From Asanoa siamensis (GTDB lineage: Bacteria > Actinomycetota > Actinomycetes > Mycobacteriales > Micromonosporaceae): 64,000 bases of DNA. Every line of letters starts with the position of its first letter. Position 1 is the first letter of the stretch. The stretch covers positions 1-64,000 of the forward strand of contig NZ_BONE01000026.1 of NCBI RefSeq assembly GCF_016862555.1, given 5' to 3'. Under the pieces are notes generated by a model, which saw nothing but the letters and a program-made list of their open reading frames with translations, was not told the DNA's origin and ran no database searches. Below, one piece after another: positions 59,548 through 64,000 of the stretch. The position numbers and the translations under genes are program-made.

Positions 59548-60201
59548 ATGCGCACCGTCATCGCCGAGGACAACGCGCTGATGCGCGACGGCATGGCCGC
59601 GCTGCTGGCCGACCACGACGTGACCGTGCTGGCCGCCGTGTCCGACGCGACGGCGCTGCTGGCCGCGGTCGAGGAGCACCGGCCCGACGTGGCGATCGTC
59701 GACGTCCGGATGCCGCCGAGCTTCACCGACGAGGGGGTGCGGGCGGCCATCGCGATCCGGGCGGCGTACCCCGGCACCGGTGTGCTGGTGTTCTCGCAGT
59801 GGGTCGAGACGGTGTACGCGCACCAGCTCCTGCGCGAGCACCCGGAACGCGTCGGCTACCTGCTCAAGGACCGCATCGTCAGCACGGCGTCCTTTCTGGA
59901 CGCCCTGCGCCGCGTCGCCGAGGGTGGCGTGGCCCTGGATCCGGAGGTGATCCGCCAGCTCCTGTCGGCGCCCACAGTGGACGCCGGCCTCGCCCGGCTC
60001 ACACCGCGCGAACGGGAGATCCTGGCGCTGCTGGCGGAGGGCCGCTCCAACGTGGCGATCGCGGCGGACCTCCGGCTCGCGGGACGCAGTGTCGAGAAGC
60101 ACGTCACCGCCATCTTCACCAAGCTGGACCTGCCGCCCGCCGCCACCGACCACCGCCGCGTCCGCGCGGTCCTGCGCTATCTGGAGGCCCAACCCCGCTA
60201 A
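59548..60201 (+). CDS. LuxR/NarL-type response regulator
   Basis: This 217-aa protein has a receiver domain (RTVIAEDNALMRDG, phospho-acceptor Asp52 in VDVRMPP) and a GerE HTH (LTPREREILALLAEGRSNVA). Its start is 2 bases after the kinase stop. The cognate kinase and an ABC exporter precede it, so it probably regulates that exporter in response to an envelope signal. Confidence 0.92.
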   Translation: MRTVIAEDNALMRDGMAALLADHDVTVLAAVSDATALLAAVEEHRPDVAIVDVRMPPSFTDEGVRAAIAIRAAYPGTGVLVFSQWVETVYAHQLLREHPERVGYLLKDRIVSTASFLDALRRVAEGGVALDPEVIRQLLSAPTVDAGLARLTPREREILALLAEGRSNVAIAADLRLAGRSVEKHVTAIFTKLDLPPAATDHRRVRAVLRYLEAQPR

Positions 60202-60269
60202 CGCTGTCCACGGGCTAGGACGGTACGTTGCCCTCCGCACACCGGTCGCGCGATCATCGACGGCAGGTT

Positions 60270-62585
60270 ATGGATCGCTCACCGGACCGGGGGGTCATGC
60301 AGGGTCTCGATCCACGGGGAGTGACCTCGGCGGAGGAATATGTCGTCCTGCTGCGGCGCGTACGGGACCGTTCGGGCCTGTCCTACCGGACGATCGCCAA
60401 GCGTGCCGGCGCCGTCCTGCCCGCCAGCACGCTGGCGACGATGCTCGCGCGGCGCACCCTCCCCCGCCGCGAGCTCGTGTCCGCCGTGCTGGCCGCGTGC
60501 GACGTGCGACCGGCGGCGGTCGCGGTCTGGCTGGAGGTCTGGGAGCGGCTGGCCGAGCGGGCCGGCGACGCCGAGGAGGAGCCGCCGCCCGAGACCGTGC
60601 CGTTCCAGCTCCCACCGCCGCCGCCCGTCGTGGTCGGCCGGGCCGACGAGTTGGACCGCCTCGCCGCCGGGCTGGCGGAGCCGCAGGGCGTCTGGCTGCT
60701 GACCGGAGCCGGCGGCGTCGGCAAGTCCACGCTCGCGCTGCTGGCCGGCCACCGGGCCGCCGCCCGCTATCCGGGTGGCTGCCTCTACGTCGACCTGCGC
60801 GGGGCGAGCGCCGACTGGGCGCCGAGCGAACCGCACGACGTGCTCCTCGGTTTCCTGCGGGCCCTCGGCGTGCGGACCGCGCCGCACACGGTCGAGGAGG
60901 CCAGCGCCGTGTTCCGCAGTGTGACCGCCGACCGGGCCATGCTGGTCGTCCTCGACAACGCCGGGTCGGCGGCGCAGGTGCGGCCGCTGCTGCCGAGCGG
61001 CCCGCGGACGGGCACGCTGATCACCAGCCGGTGGCGGCTGCCCGACCTCGACGTCACCGGCCGCCTGCCGGTGGAGCCGCTGTCCACGACCGCCGGGAGC
61101 GACCTGCTCGCCCACCTGTGCGGCGCCGACCGGGTGGCCGCGGAGGCCGGCGCGGCCGGCGACATCGTCCGGCTGTGCGGCGGGTCCCCGCTGGCCCTGC
61201 GGATCGTCGGGTCCCGGGCCGCCGCCCGGATGGTGCCGGGGACGCTGGGCGCCGTCGCCGGCCACCTCGGTGACCACGCCCGCCACCTCGACGAGCTCGA
61301 GGTCGGTGACCTGTCGGTGCGGGCCGGGCTGCGGGTGGGCTACCGCAGCCTGGTCGAGAGCGCCGACGGCCTGGCCGCGACCGTGTTCCGCGTCGCCGCC
61401 GTCCCCGACTGGATCGACCTGAGCGCGGCCGCCTGCGCCGCGATGCTCGACACGCCCGTCGTGACCGTCGACCGGGCCCTGGAGCTGCTCCTCGACGCCC
61501 ACCTCGTGGAGAGCACGACCGCGGGCCGGTTCCGCTACCACGACAGCGTACGGATCTTCGCCCGCGAGCAGGCCGAGGCGGTCGACCCGGCCGAGACGCT
61601 GGCCGCGGCGTCGGAACGGCTCGTCGCCGTGATGTTCAGCGCCGCGGCGAGCGCAACGCGGTCGCTGTTCCCGCACGACCCGCTGCCGTACGGCACGCTC
61701 GGCGCCACCGCCCAGTCCCTGATCCCGCCCGACGCGACCACGGCGCAGGCCTGGCAATGGCTGGAGCGGGAACGGGTCAACCTGCGGCTGCTCGCCGGTC
61801 AGGAGCTCGCCGCCGGGCGCTCGCTGCCGGCGATCCGCGACCTGGGCGTCGCGATCGCCAAGTACCTCGACTACGCGGGCCACTTCGTGGATCAGGCCCG
61901 GTTCGGCCAGCTCGCGATCGCGGCCGCCGAGGCGCTCGGTGACCGGCTCGCGGTGGCGCAGGCGCTCAACACGCTGGCGATCGGGATGCTGCGGCACGAG
62001 CGGCGGCGCGAGGGCATCGCGATGCTCGAGCAGGCGCTGGCGGTCCGCCGCGAGCTGGGCGACCGCGCCGGCGAGGCCGCCAGCCTCAACAACCTCGGCA
62101 ACGCGCACCGCGACGAGGGCGACCTGGACACGGCGCTGCGCTGCCTGCAGGAGAGCCTGGCGCTGCGCCGGGAGCTGAGCGACCGCTACAAGACCGGGTC
62201 GGCCCTCGACAACATCGGCATCGTGCTGCGCCTGATGGGCCGGTTCGCGGAGGCCCTCGACCACCATCACGCCGGCCTCGCGATCACCCGCGAGCTCGAC
62301 GACCGGATCCGCGAGGCGCTCGTGCTGACCAACCTGGCCGAGACCGAGCACGTGGCCGGCCAGCCGCACGACGCCCTCGGCCACGCCGAACGGGCCCTGG
62401 CGCTGAGCCGGGACCTGCGGCACGACCGCGGCAGCGGCCTCGCCCTGCGGCTGATGGGCGACGTCTACGCGAGCCTCGGCCAGACCGCGCGCGCCCGCGC
62501 CTGCCACGACGAGGCCGCGGAGCTGCTGCTCCAGCCGGCGGCCCGGACGGCCCCCGAATCAGTCATCCGCCCGGCCCGCCGGTGA
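60270..62585 (+). CDS. HTH-NB-ARC-TPR regulator (AfsR/DnrI-related STAND protein)
   Basis: This protein of about 771 aa has an N-terminal HTH-like segment (SGLSYRTIAKRAGAVLPAST), a Pro-rich linker and an NB-ARC ATPase with GAGGVGKST. Seven or more TPR-type repeats follow in the C-terminal third (ALRCLQESLALRRELSDR-type units). It resembles the ATPase/TPR part of AfsR-like regulators but uses an XRE-like HTH instead of a SARP domain. The ATG at 60297 after GGGGGG is an alternative start. Target genes are unknown. Confidence 0.8.
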   Translation: MDRSPDRGVMQGLDPRGVTSAEEYVVLLRRVRDRSGLSYRTIAKRAGAVLPASTLATMLARRTLPRRELVSAVLAACDVRPAAVAVWLEVWERLAERAGDAEEEPPPETVPFQLPPPPPVVVGRADELDRLAAGLAEPQGVWLLTGAGGVGKSTLALLAGHRAAARYPGGCLYVDLRGASADWAPSEPHDVLLGFLRALGVRTAPHTVEEASAVFRSVTADRAMLVVLDNAGSAAQVRPLLPSGPRTGTLITSRWRLPDLDVTGRLPVEPLSTTAGSDLLAHLCGADRVAAEAGAAGDIVRLCGGSPLALRIVGSRAAARMVPGTLGAVAGHLGDHARHLDELEVGDLSVRAGLRVGYRSLVESADGLAATVFRVAAVPDWIDLSAAACAAMLDTPVVTVDRALELLLDAHLVESTTAGRFRYHDSVRIFAREQAEAVDPAETLAAASERLVAVMFSAAASATRSLFPHDPLPYGTLGATAQSLIPPDATTAQAWQWLERERVNLRLLAGQELAAGRSLPAIRDLGVAIAKYLDYAGHFVDQARFGQLAIAAAEALGDRLAVAQALNTLAIGMLRHERRREGIAMLEQALAVRRELGDRAGEAASLNNLGNAHRDEGDLDTALRCLQESLALRRELSDRYKTGSALDNIGIVLRLMGRFAEALDHHHAGLAITRELDDRIREALVLTNLAETEHVAGQPHDALGHAERALALSRDLRHDRGSGLALRLMGDVYASLGQTARARACHDEAAELLLQPAARTAPESVIRPARR

Positions 62586-62630
62586 CCGGGGGCTTCCTAT
62601 CCTGGCCGGCCGGACGCCGCCGGTGGAAGG

Positions 62631-62660
62631 ATCTCGAACGATCTCGAACGAACTCGAACA
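62631..62660. repeat. Three tandem 10-base repeats
   Basis: ATCTCGAACG occurs twice in direct succession and is followed by AACTCGAACA, all sharing CTCGAAC in 10-base phase. The array lies 22 bases upstream of the chosen ATG of the next gene. It would be one helical turn per unit, as in binding arrays. Confidence 0.5.
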
Positions 62661-62682
62661 CCCGACCGTCGGCAGTGTCGTG

Positions 62683-63432
62683 ATGGGTTGGTACGGGCCG
62701 GGCCTCTGGTTCGAGGACGAGGGCCAGGGTGACGCCGTCGTCCTGATGCCGGGCTGGGGCGGGAGCATCGTCGACCTCGACGGCGTGCGCCGGGCGCTGC
62801 GCGGCGGCTTCCGGGTCATCGCCGTGGACCTGCCGGGCTCGGGGCGGTCGCAGCCGCAGCCGCGCGCGTACCCGCCGACCTACTACGTTGACGACGCGCA
62901 CCTGCTGCTCGCCCTGCTCGACGACCTCGGCGTCGGCGCCGCCCACCTGGTCGGGTTCAGCGACGGCGGCGAGGAGGCCCTGCTCATGGCGCGGCTCCGA
63001 CCGGCCCGGGCCCTGTCCGTGTTGACCTGGGGCGCGGCGGGCAGCATCGTCGCGACGCCAGAGATGCTGCGGGCGCTGCGCGTGTTGATCGACGAGCCGG
63101 TCCCCGAGTTGCTGCCGCTGGCCGCCTACCTGGCCGAGAAGTACGGCGCCGACGGCGCCCGGACCATGGCCCGCACCTGGTCGGCGGCGATGGCCGCGAT
63201 CGTCGAGGCGGGCGGCGACATCAGCCGCTCGGGCGCCGCGGACATCACGTGCCCGGCCCTGCTGATCACGGGTACGCACGACCCGGTCTGCCCACCGGAC
63301 CTCGTCCGCGAGATGGCCGCCGCGATCCCACGCGGCCGCTTCCTCGAGGCGCCGGACGCCGGACACCCGGTGCACGTGTCACACGCCGCGTGGCTGATCC
63401 CGCGGATCGTCTCCTGGCTCGGTGACCACTAG
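62683..63432 (+). CDS. Alpha/beta hydrolase
   Basis: This 249-aa protein has the oxyanion loop MPGWGGS, DLPGSGRS, a nucleophile elbow GFSDGG and the acid and His blocks GTHDPVCPP and APDAGHPVH. It is a cytosolic esterase-like enzyme with no known substrate. The ATG at 62683 is preferred to a GTG at 62623 because codons upstream (for example TCT, CGA, GAA) do not show the high third-position GC of the gene itself and include tandem repeats. A hairpin follows it. Confidence 0.8.
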   Translation: MGWYGPGLWFEDEGQGDAVVLMPGWGGSIVDLDGVRRALRGGFRVIAVDLPGSGRSQPQPRAYPPTYYVDDAHLLLALLDDLGVGAAHLVGFSDGGEEALLMARLRPARALSVLTWGAAGSIVATPEMLRALRVLIDEPVPELLPLAAYLAEKYGADGARTMARTWSAAMAAIVEAGGDISRSGAADITCPALLITGTHDPVCPPDLVREMAAAIPRGRFLEAPDAGHPVHVSHAAWLIPRIVSWLGDH

Positions 63433-63441
63433 CTACGTTCT

Positions 63442-63455
63442 GGGCGATCGCGCCC
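63442..63455. terminator. Short hairpin after the hydrolase gene
   Basis: GGGCG and CGCCC form a 5-base stem around ATCG, 10 bases after the stop. An outer pair GCTACGT (63432-63438) and ACGTAGC (63473-63479) can extend pairing around it. It may be a terminator or an operator of the next gene. Confidence 0.4.
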
Positions 63456-63487
63456 CCGCGGGTCTATCGGGCACGTAGCGTGAGCGC

Positions 63488-64000
63488 GTGGAGCAGGTCG
63501 GCGTCGGTGTCATCGGGACCGGCTACATCGCGACCGGGGCACACGCGCCGGCGATCACCGCGGTGCCGGGGGCGCGGCTGGTCGCCGCCCTGTCGCGGAC
63601 CGAGTCCACGGCGCGGGAGTTCCTCGGAACGTTCGACGCCTCCGGCGCGCGGGCGTACGACGATCTCTCCGCCTTTCTGACCGATCCTGACCTTGATCTG
63701 GTGATCGTCACCTCGCCCGACGCGCTGCACGCCCCGCAGGCCGAGGCGTGTCTGCGGGCCGGCAAGCACGTGCTCGTCGAGAAGCCGATGGCGCTCGGGC
63801 TCGGCGAGGCGCGCACGCTCGTCGACCTGGCCGCGCACGGGAAGCTGGTGCTCGCGGTCGGCTACCACCTGCGCTGTCACGCCGGCCACGAGGCGCTGCG
63901 CGAACGCGTGCTGGGCGGCGAGATCGGCACGGTCCGGCACCTGCGGCTGGCCTGGTCCTATCCCTTCGAGGACACCAACTGGCGGGCCCGCAGCGACCTG
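63488..64000 (+). CDS. Gfo/Idh/MocA family oxidoreductase, N-terminal part
   Basis: The gene starts at a GTG and runs off the right edge after 171 codons. The product starts VGVGVIGTGYIATGAHAPAI (Rossmann fold) and has the family signature VEKPMALG, so it is an NAD(P)-dependent sugar or inositol dehydrogenase-like protein. It is not closely similar to the family member at 25552. An inverted repeat (63432-63479) lies directly upstream of the start. Confidence 0.85.
   Translation, partial: MEQVGVGVIGTGYIATGAHAPAITAVPGARLVAALSRTESTAREFLGTFDASGARAYDDLSAFLTDPDLDLVIVTSPDALHAPQAEACLRAGKHVLVEKPMALGLGEARTLVDLAAHGKLVLAVGYHLRCHAGHEALRERVLGGEIGTVRHLRLAWSYPFEDTNWRARSDL

Overview
The window comes from the chromosome of a very high-GC actinobacterium. 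The evidence is the strong G/C preference at third codon positions, the many GTG starts and 4-base ATGA/GTGA gene overlaps, the LacI-, TetR- and LuxR/LAL-type regulators, the abundance of secreted proteins, and an alditol oxidase that reads like the Streptomyces enzyme. Gene content resembles Micromonosporaceae or Streptomyces relatives, but the sequence alone does not fix the genus. I found no rRNA, tRNA, prophage, transposase or CRISPR array. Most of the window is ordinary chromosome with many small regulator/target modules.

Layout. 1-405: start of a sugar-type ABC lipoprotein gene (minus strand, cut by the window edge) with two LacI-type operators. 406-7140: haem peroxidase, secreted alpha/beta hydrolase, Nudix hydrolase, lipid-kinase-like protein, YbjQ, a lipoprotein and a cupin. 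7105-13199: UbiB-type kinase, double-GNAT protein and a large LAL regulator, then an overlooked 57-aa charged protein. 13488-16179: tandem paralogous secreted amidases. 16268-17510: DHFR-like reductase and two small membrane proteins. 17607-19278: a histidine kinase whose response regulator seems reduced to a 34-aa stub, preceded by four 11-base direct repeats. 19880-24243: glpFKD glycerol operon after a roughly 600-base leader. 24316-32878: MFS, oxidoreductase and TetR modules, including a TetR-GAPDH pair. 32951-36634: FUSC protein and a hydrolase-TetR pair. 36639-38775: alditol oxidase and an MHYT sensor. 38879-41600: a fused HTH regulator divergent from an ABC exporter. 41614-43379: GNAT, DUF952 and an esterase-like hydrolase. 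43518-49116: GH81 beta-1,3-glucanase and a DUF4062-STAND-TPR protein. 49219-52785: a sigma-factor fragment, an ECF41-like sigma factor, cupin, epimerase and CrtC-like protein, possibly one autoregulated unit. 52751-56166: DinB-fold protein, AraC regulator, NAD-binding protein and AI-2E transporter. 56282-60201: a tightly coupled ABC exporter/histidine kinase/response regulator cassette. 60270-64000: HTH-NB-ARC-TPR regulator, hydrolase and a partial Gfo/Idh/MocA gene.

How the genes work together. Clear functional sets are glycerol import, phosphorylation and oxidation (glpF, glpK, glpD); ABC exporter plus two-component system (56282-60201); HTH-MarR regulator plus ABC exporter (38879-41600); and the ECF41 neighbourhood. 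Several short regulatory palindromes sit exactly where a local regulator should bind. The candidates I consider most unusual are the response-regulator stub with intact-looking 11-base repeats, the sigma-factor fragment upstream of ECF41, the DUF4062-STAND protein, and the paired amidases whose transglycosylase-like domains lack the expected catalytic Glu.
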